Source: Clostridiales bacterium
GTDB lineage: Bacteria > Bacillota > Clostridia > UBA8921
NCBI GenBank assembly: GCA_003535395.1
Contig: DOHE01000010.1
Location: forward strand, 6,725-12,208
Reading direction: 5' to 3'
DNA length: 5,484 nt
Shown: piece after piece, positions 1 to 5,484 of the stretch
How the letters are laid out: each line of letters begins with the position of its first letter
Position numbering within the stretch: the stretch's first letter is position 1
The notes under the pieces: model-generated
What the model was told of the DNA's origin: nothing
The model's input: only the letters and a program-made list of their open reading frames with translations
Database searches by the model: none
Position numbers and translations under genes: made by a program

Positions 1-142
1 AACCATTCGCAATCATTTCTGCAAGGGTACTTTTCGCTTTAGTATTGGGACGAAAGCGAAAAACAGATTCAATCTTGCAGAAATGATGCGTTAAACCATT
101 CGCAATCATTTCTGCAAGAGTACTTTTCGCTTTAGTATTGGG
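1..142. repeat. Palindromic repeat element, one full copy plus a half copy
   Basis: Bases 1-49 recur at 94-142 with one mismatch (G26 versus A119). The stretch between them is largely the reverse complement of the same unit. Arm 8-25 pairs with 74-90 (17 pairs and one bulged A), and the inner arm 31-40 (TTTTCGCTTT) pairs perfectly with 53-62, leaving a 12-base loop. Bases 1-93 therefore form one long imperfect hairpin, and 94-142 is the left half of a second copy. The array stops about 10 bases before the pseudouridine synthase start. I see no open reading frame or transposase in it. It resembles a small dispersed palindromic (REP- or MITE-like) element, but I do not recognise a named family. 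The window opens at the first base of the unit as far as can be judged, so more copies may lie upstream. Confidence 0.85.
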
Positions 143-152
143 GGTGCAGTAT

Positions 153-866
153 ATGGGGATCCGGATACACCGTTACTTGGCGATTTGTGGTATCGCATCC
201 AGGCGGAAAGCGGAAGATTTGATCCGGGAAGGCAGAGTGAGGGTGAACGGGAATACCCTCCAAACCCTTGGTGTCATAATTACGCCCGGTGTGGACAGAG
301 TAACGGTGGATGAGGTCGAAGTGTTTCAAAGCCAGCCCAGGATCCGGATCATGCTGCACAAGCCGGAGGGATACGTTTCCACCGTACAGGATCCTCAGGG
401 CCGGCCGACTGTATTGTCGCTGATTCAAATGGAGGGAGTTCGGCTCTTTCCTGTAGGACGACTGGATATGGATACATCCGGTCTGCTGATTCTTACCAAT
501 GACGGGGACTTTTCCCAGGAGATTACCCATCCCTCCAGAAATATTTCTAAAGTTTATATTGCCAGGATCCGCGGCATCCCGGATGCCTCCTCCATTCGGG
601 CGTTCAGGGAGGGGATCGATATCGGAGGATATGTGACCTGGCCGGCAGAGATGAAGATCCTGTCTCGCAAAGGGGATATTTCTACTGTCCAGGTCACGAT
701 CCATGAGGGCAAAAACCGCCAAATCCGGCGAATGGTGGAAGCCTTGCGCTTTGAGGTACTGGAATTAAAGCGGATATCGATCGGCAATCTGTCCTACGGA
801 TCCCTGCCTCCCGGGAAATGGAGGATCTTGTCAGAAACTGACATTCGAGCGATTTTCTCTGCGTAA
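153..866 (+). CDS. rluB: RsuA/RluB-family rRNA pseudouridine synthase
   Basis: This enzyme converts a specific uridine in ribosomal RNA to pseudouridine, acting on rRNA in the cytoplasm. The 237-residue protein has the family layout. An N-terminal S4 RNA-binding domain covers about residues 1-60 (RIHRYLAICGIASRRKAEDL, then GRVRVNG). The catalytic domain carries GRLDMDTSGLLILTNDG at 102-118; by family alignment D105 is the nucleophilic aspartate. KVYIARIRG at 133-141 and EGKNRQIRRM at 185-194 are further family signatures. I chose ATG 153 because GGGGG at 140-144 gives a ribosome binding site about 8 bases upstream and because relatives begin just before the RxxxYLA segment. TTG 138 would place the start inside the palindromic repeat. 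Length is normal for the family. No convincing promoter lies just upstream, so it may be transcribed from genes to the left. RluB (23S) is likelier than RsuA (16S) for a Bacillota protein, but the sequence alone does not decide the target. Confidence 0.9.
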   Translation: MGIRIHRYLAICGIASRRKAEDLIREGRVRVNGNTLQTLGVIITPGVDRVTVDEVEVFQSQPRIRIMLHKPEGYVSTVQDPQGRPTVLSLIQMEGVRLFPVGRLDMDTSGLLILTNDGDFSQEITHPSRNISKVYIARIRGIPDASSIRAFREGIDIGGYVTWPAEMKILSRKGDISTVQVTIHEGKNRQIRRMVEALRFEVLELKRISIGNLSYGSLPPGKWRILSETDIRAIFSA

Positions 867-888
867 ACAAACTTCGTAAATATTTCGA

Positions 889-917
889 TTGTCAGCCAAT
901 GTAAAATGTGATATAAG
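889..917 (+). promoter_or_regulatory. Sigma-A-type promoter for the membrane protein gene
   Basis: TTGTCA (889-894) and TATAAG (912-917) are separated by exactly 17 bases. A TG at 909-910 sits one base before the -10, giving an extended -10. Predicted transcription start is near 924, leaving a leader of about 90 bases that contains the six 10-bp tandem units. This is inferred from consensus match only. Confidence 0.6.
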
Positions 918-940
918 CTACATATTGAGAATTGATATCA

Positions 941-1000
941 AAGGGACTGGGCAGGACTGGATAGGGCTGGATATAACTGGATGTAACTGGACGTAACTGG
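941..1000 (+). repeat. Six tandem 10-bp units (consensus ATGTAACTGG)
   Basis: Six consecutive 10-base units all end in CTGG: AAGGGACTGG, GCAGGACTGG, ATAGGGCTGG, ATATAACTGG, ATGTAACTGG, ACGTAACTGG. The last three are closest to one another. The array has stops in all three forward frames and is not coding. It ends one base before the AGAGAGGTG ribosome binding site of the membrane protein gene, inside its predicted 5' leader. Confidence 0.9.
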
Positions 1001-1016
1001 AGAGAGGTGCAGCCGT

Positions 1017-1634
1017 GTGTTTAAAAAATTGATCCATCAACTGGAGTTTGTCATCAGTGTGATCGAAGCGCTGTATGATAAGTTTAAAGATTATTTCAAG
1101 CTTGTTTTTCTGGGCTTGATCTGGTGGTTGTTAAGCCGATACATATTTACCGCTGTATTAAAAAACTCAGAATGGCTTCTTTATACAGGATGGGCAGTGA
1201 CAGCAGTCATTTTTGCCGTGTATAAAATCAGAAGGTCATACACGGATCTGCTGATCTCCTGCGCGGTGCCGTTTTTTGCCTCCATTCTCCTTGTATTTTT
1301 CGGAGATTACTGGACCATTTCTGCAGCCATTATGATCTATTTTTATATTATGTTCTCTTTTTACAGGAAATATGACCATCTGGATTTGCATCATGTGGTG
1401 CGAAACCGTGTGGTTTTTGCCGCTTTTATCACCTCATTCGGTGTCATGCTGATCTGCACACTCACCTTGGCTTTCGCAGCCATGCCATTCACGATCCTTG
1501 GGTATTATAAAATCAAGTGGACCATAAAAAATTACAAAGAGGGAAGAACGCGTTTTCTTCGAACTTTAAGGGTGTTATTTGCCATACCGATGAGCATCAG
1601 CTTTTTACTTCTCATGTTTCTTACAGCCCTATAA
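1017..1634 (+). CDS. Polytopic membrane protein of unknown function
   Basis: I do not recognise a family. The 205-residue product starts with a short basic, amphipathic-looking N-terminus (about residues 1-25). Hydrophobic segments follow at roughly 27-48, 53-71, 76-95, 97-116, 131-163 (long, possibly two helices or a re-entrant hairpin) and 183-204, so about six membrane passes are likely. Lys/Arg-rich loops at about 69-73 (YKIRR) and 164-185 (KIKWTIKNYKEGRTRFLRTLR) probably face the cytoplasm. No catalytic or ligand motif is visible. The C-terminus ends almost at the last helix. The start is GTG 1017, supported by AGAGAGGTG at 1001-1009, seven bases upstream. It has its own predicted promoter behind the pseudouridine synthase gene and ends in a terminator shared with the convergent carboxyltransferase operon, so it looks like a single-gene unit. 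Its reality is supported by length, hydrophobic pattern, ribosome binding site and flanking signals. Confidence 0.8.
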   Translation: MFKKLIHQLEFVISVIEALYDKFKDYFKLVFLGLIWWLLSRYIFTAVLKNSEWLLYTGWAVTAVIFAVYKIRRSYTDLLISCAVPFFASILLVFFGDYWTISAAIMIYFYIMFSFYRKYDHLDLHHVVRNRVVFAAFITSFGVMLICTLTLAFAAMPFTILGYYKIKWTIKNYKEGRTRFLRTLRVLFAIPMSISFLLLMFLTAL

Positions 1635-1637
1635 AAA

Positions 1638-1664
1638 AGCATCTCTCCGGCTTGGAGAGATGCT
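1638..1664. terminator. Bidirectional intrinsic terminator between convergent genes
   Basis: AGCATCTCTCC (1638-1648) pairs perfectly with GGAGAGATGCT (1654-1664) around a 5-base loop, giving an 11-bp stem. Read on the minus strand it is followed by a run of six T (complement of 1638-1633), a strong terminator for the carboxyltransferase operon that stops at 1683. Read on the plus strand the tail is only CTTTC, so it should be weaker for the membrane protein gene, whose stop codon lies at 1632-1634. Confidence 0.9.
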
Positions 1665-1682
1665 CTTTCAGATGATTAGGAT

Positions 1683-3080
1683 TCAGACCGGATGCACCTT
1701 GTTGGTGTAATCCACCCGGTTGCTGTCGATCCGATATTTCATTTCCTGGCGTTTCTGGAAGAAAGGTTCGGCGATCTGTGGAAAGAGCGCAAATGTGAGC
1801 ACATCTTCATCCTGTTCCAGATACTGACCAAGCTGTTTGCGAATGTTTTCAAGCTCCGGTTGTATCAAATCCGCAGGTCTGCAGGTAATGGGTTCCTCAT
1901 CCTTCAAAATCAGTTTCTGTATTTCAGAAGAAACGGGGGCCGGAGTCTTGCCGTATTCTCCTTTGACAAGTGCCTTGGATTCCTTGGGTACCATCTTATA
2001 CCGTTCTCCGGATATGACATTCATCACAGCCTGAGTGCCCACAATCTGACTGGTAGGCGTCACTAACGGCGGATACCCAAAATCTTCCCGTACCTGGGGA
2101 ACTTCCTTGAGCACATCCATATATTTTTCCATTTTATTTGCCTGTTTCAATTGAGACACCAGGTTGGACAACATGCCTCCGGGCACTTGGTAAATGAGGG
2201 TATTGACATCCACACCCATGACCTTGACATCCAGCAGGCCGTTTTTCAGATACTCTTCTTTCAATGGTTGAAAATAGTCTGCAATTTCGCTTAATCTGGT
2301 CAAATCCAAACCAGTATCGTACTGCGTTCCCTGCAGGGAAGCCACAAGCGGTTCAGTGGGCGGTTGGGAGGTGCCCATAGCCAGGGGGGAGATGGCACAG
2401 TCCACCACATCCACACCCGCTTCTATCGCTTTCAGATATACCATGGAAGCCGTTCCGCTTGTATAATGTGTGTGCAGCTGGATGGGCACCTTGACATGCT
2501 GTTTCAGTGCCTGAACAAGTTCAAAGGTGGGGTAGGGCAGAAGCAGGCCGGCCATGTCCTTGATGCAGATGGAGTCTGCTCCCATGTCTACAAGGGTTCT
2601 GGCGTCCTTCACAAACATATCCAGGTTATGCACCGGGCTGATCGTATAGCATACAGTGCCCTGGGCATGACCGCCTTCTTTTTTGCAGGCTTTGATCGAG
2701 GTCTCAATGTTTCTGGGATCATTCAGAGCATCAAAGATACGCAGGATGTCAATGCCATTGGCAATGGATTTCTGCACGAAATATTCCACCACGTCATCTG
2801 CGTAGTGTTTGTATCCCAGCAGGTTCTGGCCGCGAAGCAGCATCTGAAGTTTTGTATTTTTGACCTGTGCGCGGATCTTTCGGAGCCGGTCCCAGGGGTC
2901 TTCATCCAGATACCGGAGACATGCATCGAACGTGGCTCCTCCCCAACATTCCAGAGAATTATATCCAATGTTGTCCAGTTTTCCGATGATGGGAAGCATG
3001 TGTTCGATTTTCATTCGGGTAGCGATCAGGGATTGATGGGCATCCCGCAAAACTGTTTCGGTGATTCTAACTTTTGCCAT
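1683..3080 (-). CDS. Oxo-acid carboxyltransferase subunit (5S / PycB / OadA-like), without biotin domain
   Basis: This TIM-barrel carboxyltransferase moves a carboxyl group between carboxybiotin and an oxo-acid (pyruvate/oxaloacetate). The 465-residue protein shows the full set of family landmarks: RDAHQS at 12-17, with D13 the expected metal ligand; ECWGGATFD at 44-52; the KDMAGLL segment at 174-180, whose K174 is expected to be the carbamylated metal ligand; HTHYTSG at 203-209, with metal-binding H203 and H205; and MGTSQP at 235-240, where T237 matches the catalytic threonine of pyruvate carboxylase. The C-terminal conserved carboxylase domain runs from about 299 (PGGMLSNL) to 455. Oxaloacetate decarboxylase alpha and PycB are usually about 570-600 residues because they end in a biotinyl domain; here that domain is a separate gene 16 bases upstream. 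AAGGAGGTGA precedes ATG 3080 by six bases. It is last in the operon, followed by a strong terminator. The transcarboxylase 5S role is inferred from context; a sodium-pump decarboxylase with distant partners remains possible. Confidence 0.9.
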   Translation of the reverse strand: MAKVRITETVLRDAHQSLIATRMKIEHMLPIIGKLDNIGYNSLECWGGATFDACLRYLDEDPWDRLRKIRAQVKNTKLQMLLRGQNLLGYKHYADDVVEYFVQKSIANGIDILRIFDALNDPRNIETSIKACKKEGGHAQGTVCYTISPVHNLDMFVKDARTLVDMGADSICIKDMAGLLLPYPTFELVQALKQHVKVPIQLHTHYTSGTASMVYLKAIEAGVDVVDCAISPLAMGTSQPPTEPLVASLQGTQYDTGLDLTRLSEIADYFQPLKEEYLKNGLLDVKVMGVDVNTLIYQVPGGMLSNLVSQLKQANKMEKYMDVLKEVPQVREDFGYPPLVTPTSQIVGTQAVMNVISGERYKMVPKESKALVKGEYGKTPAPVSSEIQKLILKDEEPITCRPADLIQPELENIRKQLGQYLEQDEDVLTFALFPQIAEPFFQKRQEMKYRIDSNRVDYTNKVHPV

Positions 3081-3096
3081 TCACTTCACCTCCTTT

Positions 3097-3501
3097 TCAA
3101 TTCAACGATACCAGGAGATCTCCCGCATTGACGGAAGCGCCCTTGGCAATGACTGAAACAACGGTGGCATCGGAGGGGGCTACGATTTCATTTTCCATTT
3201 TCATAGCTTCCAGGATCACCAGGTTCTGTCCTTTTTTCACGACATCGCCCGCAACAACGTCCACCCGAAGGATGGTACCGGGCATCGGTGCACTGATCTG
3301 GATGGAGCCCTTGGCCTGCGCTGCGGCCGGTGCCTTTTCAACTGCCGGTGCAGGAGTCGGTGCGGCAGGTACAGGAGCAGCCGCTTTGGTGGCCGGTGCC
3401 TTTTCAACTGCCGGTGCGGCAGCGGGTGCAGAAACAGCGGCGTATTCTTCCACTTCGACCTCGTATGAGGTTCCGTTGACTTTGATATTGTATCTTTTCA
3501 T
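3097..3501 (-). CDS. Biotin carboxyl carrier protein (1.3S / MmdC-GcdC-like)
   Basis: This small mobile carrier holds biotin and shuttles the carboxyl group between the two carboxyltransferase subunits encoded on either side. The 134-residue protein begins MKRYNIKVNGTSYEVEVEE, the N-terminal segment typical of the transcarboxylase 1.3S subunit and of MmdC/GcdC carriers. A flexible Ala/Pro linker spans about 21-65, with APAVEKAPA occurring at 29-37 and again at 51-59. The biotinyl domain covers 68-134: APMPGTI, then EAMKMEN at 98-104, with K101 the lysine that BirA-type ligase would biotinylate, and a second beta-hammerhead half to the end. It has no membrane anchor, unlike OadG-type subunits. 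GGAGGAG (complement of 3510-3516) lies eight bases before ATG 3501. It is 24 bases downstream of the CoA-carboxyltransferase gene and 16 bases upstream of the 5S-like gene, so the three are almost certainly cotranscribed. Confidence 0.95.
   Translation of the reverse strand: MKRYNIKVNGTSYEVEVEEYAAVSAPAAAPAVEKAPATKAAAPVPAAPTPAPAVEKAPAAAQAKGSIQISAPMPGTILRVDVVAGDVVKKGQNLVILEAMKMENEIVAPSDATVVSVIAKGASVNAGDLLVSLN
3325..3417 (-). repeat. Perfect 27-bp direct repeat in the carrier linker
   Basis: Bases 3325-3351 and 3391-3417 are identical over 27 bp and lie 66 bp apart start to start. Both distances are multiples of three, so the repeat is in frame and encodes the duplicated APAVEKAPA segment of the biotin carrier's Ala/Pro linker. 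It looks like a recent in-frame linker duplication. Confidence 0.9.
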
Positions 3502-3525
3502 ATTCCAATCTCCTCCAATTCTGGT

Positions 3526-5043
3526 TTAAAGGGGTATGTTGTCATGTTTTTTGGCCGGCCGGTTTTCCTGTTTGCCGCGCAGGATCTGCAACGCTGCGAT
3601 GATCCGGTTTCGTGTCCTTGAGGGAGGGATCACCTCGTCGATGTGTCCGCCATAGGCTGCCGCCATGGGACCGGAAACGGAATCCTGATATTCTTTAAGT
3701 TTCAAAAGCCTTTCTTCTTTATATTCGTCTGCGGATGCAAGCTTGTCCCGGTATAGTATGGAGACCGCAGTTTCATCCGGCAGGATACCCAGGGCAGCAG
3801 AAGGCCAGGCAAAAATCATATCTGCGCCCGTCTGCCGGCTGTTGAGTACCAGTTGGGCGATCCCATTGATTTTGCCGGTCACCAGCCCGATCCGGGGAAT
3901 GGTGGCTTCTGCCAGTGCATAAGTGAGTTTGGCCATTTGGAGCACGATGCCGCTCCGCTCCTGGTCGGTGCCGGCTTTGACGCCTGCAGTATCGCATACA
4001 GTGATCAAGGGAATATTGAATGCGTCACAGAACCGGACAAAACGGGCTGCTTTCGCTGCAGCACGGCCATCAAGGAGACCTTGATCCACAGCCGGCTGGT
4101 TGGCTACAAAACCTGCTGCATAGCCGCCCAGACGTGCAAACCCGGTGATCAGGCCAGGTGCATACCCGGACTGAACTTCAAACCATTCGCCTCCGTCGGA
4201 TAAACCTTTCAGTACGGGAACCATATCCGTAACGCTGCCGGATGAAAGGATGCTGTCATCCAGGGATCCGCTCTCCGACCCGTCAGTCAGTTCCGGATCA
4301 GACATGTGATTGTCCGGAAGATAGGAGAGCAGGGTTTGAACATTTGCCAGGGTTTCTTCCTCAGTATCACCGATGAAATGAGCAAAACCTGCAGCCATCT
4401 GTGCTTCCCGTCCACCGATCGCTTCATCGGAAGAGGTTTCACCGGTGACGGCGCGGATGACAGGGGCGCTGGTCATGCATACAAAGGATCCTGCACCGGA
4501 CATAAATACGAAATCAGAGAGAGCTGCAGGCAGAGCCGCACTGCCGATACAGGGCCCGCTAACAACTGTGATCAGGGGGATGACCCCGGAAGCCTGGGAA
4601 AACAGGGACAGAAAGCCGGAAAATTCCGCCAGGGCATCCAGTCCTTCCCCAATGCGAAAACCTGCGGAGTCAATAATGTAAATAAACGGGATCCCGGATT
4701 TCATGGCAAGCGAAAGCGCCTTTTTTATCTTTCTCGCATGTACTTCCCCCAAAGAACCACCCATGACAGGAAAATCCTGGACGGCAGCGCATACCTGTCT
4801 TCCGCGGATGGTGCCGCAGCCTGAAATCACACCGTCACCTGGTTCCATCCTGGGGCTGATATTCAAATCTGTGATTCTGGCGGTAGAATTCGGTTCGATT
4901 TCTATAAAGCTGTCCGCATCAAAAAGAAAATCCACCCGTTCCCGGGCTGTAAGTTTGCCAGCTGCATGCTGCTTGGCAACAGCTGCATCATTCCCGCCGG
5001 AATTTTGTACGATGACCGGCAAAGATCCGTTCGACTTAAGCAT
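3526..5043 (-). CDS. Acyl-CoA carboxyltransferase subunit (12S / MmdA / PccB-like), divergent active-site loops
   Basis: This crotonase-fold carboxyltransferase moves a carboxyl group between carboxybiotin and an acyl-CoA. In a transcarboxylase it would be the methylmalonyl-CoA-side (12S) subunit. The 505-residue protein has the normal family length and ends: KQHAAGKLTARERVDFL at 25-40, QDFPVMGGSLGEVHARKI at 89-106, ASGVIPLI at 151-158, LLSYLPDN at 238-245, ANQP at 314-317, AARFVRFCDAFNIPLITV at 332-349, GTDQE at 358-362, YALAEATIPRI at 375-385, and a basic NIPL C-terminus. Several loops that line the CoA and biotin pockets deviate: DSAGFRIGEG (125-134) for the usual DSGGARIQEG, GPCIGSAALP (163-172) for GPCAGGAVYSP, KINGIAQ (391-397) for KAYGGAY, and ILPDETAV (420-427) for VMGxxGAV. 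There is no frameshift or truncation. GAGGTGG (complement of 5051-5057) sits seven bases before ATG 5043. It is first in the three-gene operon. Family assignment is firm; the acyl-CoA substrate is not. Confidence 0.88.
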   Translation of the reverse strand: MLKSNGSLPVIVQNSGGNDAAVAKQHAAGKLTARERVDFLFDADSFIEIEPNSTARITDLNISPRMEPGDGVISGCGTIRGRQVCAAVQDFPVMGGSLGEVHARKIKKALSLAMKSGIPFIYIIDSAGFRIGEGLDALAEFSGFLSLFSQASGVIPLITVVSGPCIGSAALPAALSDFVFMSGAGSFVCMTSAPVIRAVTGETSSDEAIGGREAQMAAGFAHFIGDTEEETLANVQTLLSYLPDNHMSDPELTDGSESGSLDDSILSSGSVTDMVPVLKGLSDGGEWFEVQSGYAPGLITGFARLGGYAAGFVANQPAVDQGLLDGRAAAKAARFVRFCDAFNIPLITVCDTAGVKAGTDQERSGIVLQMAKLTYALAEATIPRIGLVTGKINGIAQLVLNSRQTGADMIFAWPSAALGILPDETAVSILYRDKLASADEYKEERLLKLKEYQDSVSGPMAAAYGGHIDEVIPPSRTRNRIIAALQILRGKQENRPAKKHDNIPL

Positions 5044-5075
5044 CCATCTACCACCTCGTAATCAATTTGGAAATT

Positions 5076-5105
5076 ATTCTAACATGCTGTGAAGAGGAAA
5101 GGCAA
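5076..5105 (-). promoter_or_regulatory. Predicted promoter of the carboxyltransferase operon
   Basis: On the minus strand TTGCCT (complement of 5100-5105) is followed after 18 bases by TAGAAT (complement of 5076-5081), with TG one base upstream of the -10 (extended -10). The predicted start near 5069 leaves a leader of about 26 bases before ATG 5043. This is based on consensus match and position only. Confidence 0.5.
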
Positions 5106-5140
5106 GAACAAACTTTGATCTGACCGGTACGATTCTTTTC

Positions 5141-5160
5141 CTGCAGACAATACGTTGCAG
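5141..5160. promoter_or_regulatory. Possible operator: CTGCA-N10-TGCAG
   Basis: A short inverted repeat, CTGCA (5141-5145) and TGCAG (5156-5160), is spaced 10 bases apart, so the half-site centres fall about 1.5 helical turns apart. It lies between the two divergent promoters, upstream of the polA -35. Five-base arms occur easily by chance, and I cannot name a regulator. Confidence 0.2.
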
Positions 5161-5167
5161 ATATAAG

Positions 5168-5196
5168 GTGAAATTTATGCTCAGCCAAGTTATAAT
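5168..5196 (+). promoter_or_regulatory. Predicted promoter of polA
   Basis: A perfect TATAAT at 5191-5196 is preceded by GTGAAA (5168-5173; four of six matches to TTGACA) with a 17-base spacer. The predicted start near 5203 leaves a short leader of about 20 bases that holds the AGAGGAAG ribosome binding site (5207-5214). Confidence 0.6.
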
Positions 5197-5223
5197 AAAC
5201 GGCAAGAGAGGAAGTGCCTGTAA

Positions 5224-5484
5224 ATGGAAATTAATGGAAACAAACTGCTTCTGGTGGACGGGAACAGCATCCTGAATCGGGCTTTTTATGGACTTCAGGG
5301 GGCTCGAATGCTTTCTGCTGCGGATGGAACTTATACCAATGCAGTTTATGGTTTCCTGAATATTTTAAAAAGGTACTGGGACGAAGAAAAACCCACCCAC
5401 GCGGGAGTGGCTTTTGACCTTAAAGCTCCCACTTTCCGCCATGCTGCTTTTGATCAGTACAAGGCCCACCGCAAGGCCATGCCT
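5224..5484 (+). CDS. polA: DNA polymerase I, N-terminal part (runs off the window)
   Basis: DNA polymerase I fills gaps during Okazaki-fragment processing and excision repair. Only the first 87 codons are here, read directly from the sequence. They belong to the N-terminal 5'-3' exonuclease (FEN-like) domain: KLLLVDGNSILNRAFYGL at 7-24, whose DGN holds a metal-binding aspartate (D12); NAVYGFLNIL at 39-48; KPTHAGVAFD at 56-65, with D65 another expected metal ligand; and FRHAAFDQYKAHRKAMP at 71-87. The pattern closely follows Clostridia PolA. The start ATG 5224 has AGAGGAAG nine bases upstream. The frame is open to the last base. The gene is divergent from the carboxyltransferase operon, with 180 bases between start codons, and has its own predicted promoter. 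Whether the polymerase and proofreading domains are intact cannot be seen here. Confidence 0.95.
   Translation, partial: MEINGNKLLLVDGNSILNRAFYGLQGARMLSAADGTYTNAVYGFLNILKRYWDEEKPTHAGVAFDLKAPTFRHAAFDQYKAHRKAMP

Noticed and set aside
1..142. CRISPR array
   Set aside because: There are only one full and one half copy, with the intervening segment being the inverted form of the repeat rather than a unique spacer, and no cas genes are present.
138..152. TTG 138 as the start of the pseudouridine synthase
   Set aside because: It falls inside the palindromic repeat, adds five residues not typical of the family, and would leave the GGGGG ribosome binding site inside the coding region.
132..722. 196-codon open frame on the minus strand antisense to the pseudouridine synthase
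   Set aside because: It is fully covered by a well-supported gene on the other strand, has no ribosome binding site in front of a plausible start, and the product has no recognisable domain.
2364..3131. 255-codon open frame on the plus strand opposite the 5S-like gene
   Set aside because: It mirrors a conserved carboxyltransferase whose motifs are all intact. The antisense product is Cys/His-rich low-quality sequence with no family resemblance.
3074..3529. 151-codon Ala/Gly/Thr-rich open frame on the plus strand opposite the biotin carrier
   Set aside because: The open frame is a consequence of the GC-rich Ala/Pro linker codons of the carrier gene; the biotinyl domain on the minus strand is unmistakable.
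4306..5092. Plus-strand open frames (4306-4824, 4445-4681, 4703-5092) opposite the CoA-carboxyltransferase
   Set aside because: They overlap one another in different frames, lack ribosome binding sites, and lie opposite a conserved full-length gene.

Overview
The window looks like a chromosomal segment from an anaerobic member of the Bacillota, most probably class Clostridia. The reasons are strong GGAGG-type ribosome binding sites, compact operons, sigma-A-like promoters, and Clostridia-like versions of a pseudouridine synthase, PolA and a biotin-dependent carboxyltransferase module. No marker in the window fixes the genus. It carries four complete protein genes that I can assign to families, one complete gene for an unrecognised membrane protein, and the start of polA.

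Layout. 1-142: an imperfect palindromic repeat of about 93 bp followed by a half copy, directly in front of the first gene. 153-866 (+): an RsuA/RluB-family rRNA pseudouridine synthase. 867-1016: a promoter followed by six tandem 10-bp units. 1017-1634 (+): a 205-residue polytopic membrane protein. 1638-1664: a hairpin terminator shared by convergent genes. 5043-1683 (-): a three-gene operon, transcribed as CoA-carboxyltransferase (12S/MmdA-like), then biotin carrier (1.3S-like), then oxo-acid carboxyltransferase (5S/PycB/OadA-like). 5044-5223: a divergent promoter region. 5224-5484 (+): the N-terminal 87 codons of DNA polymerase I, running off the end.

The minus-strand operon is the most informative part. 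It encodes an acyl-CoA carboxyltransferase, a small biotinyl carrier and an oxo-acid carboxyltransferase. No biotin carboxylase and no membrane-bound sodium-pump decarboxylase subunit is encoded with them. That subunit set matches the transcarboxylase (methylmalonyl-CoA:pyruvate carboxytransferase) of the Wood-Werkman propionate cycle, in which the carrier shuttles a carboxyl group between an acyl-CoA and pyruvate/oxaloacetate without ATP. The CoA-side subunit departs from family consensus in several active-site loops, so its acyl-CoA substrate is open. The flanking genes are housekeeping (rRNA modification, DNA replication and repair) and have no evident link to the operon.
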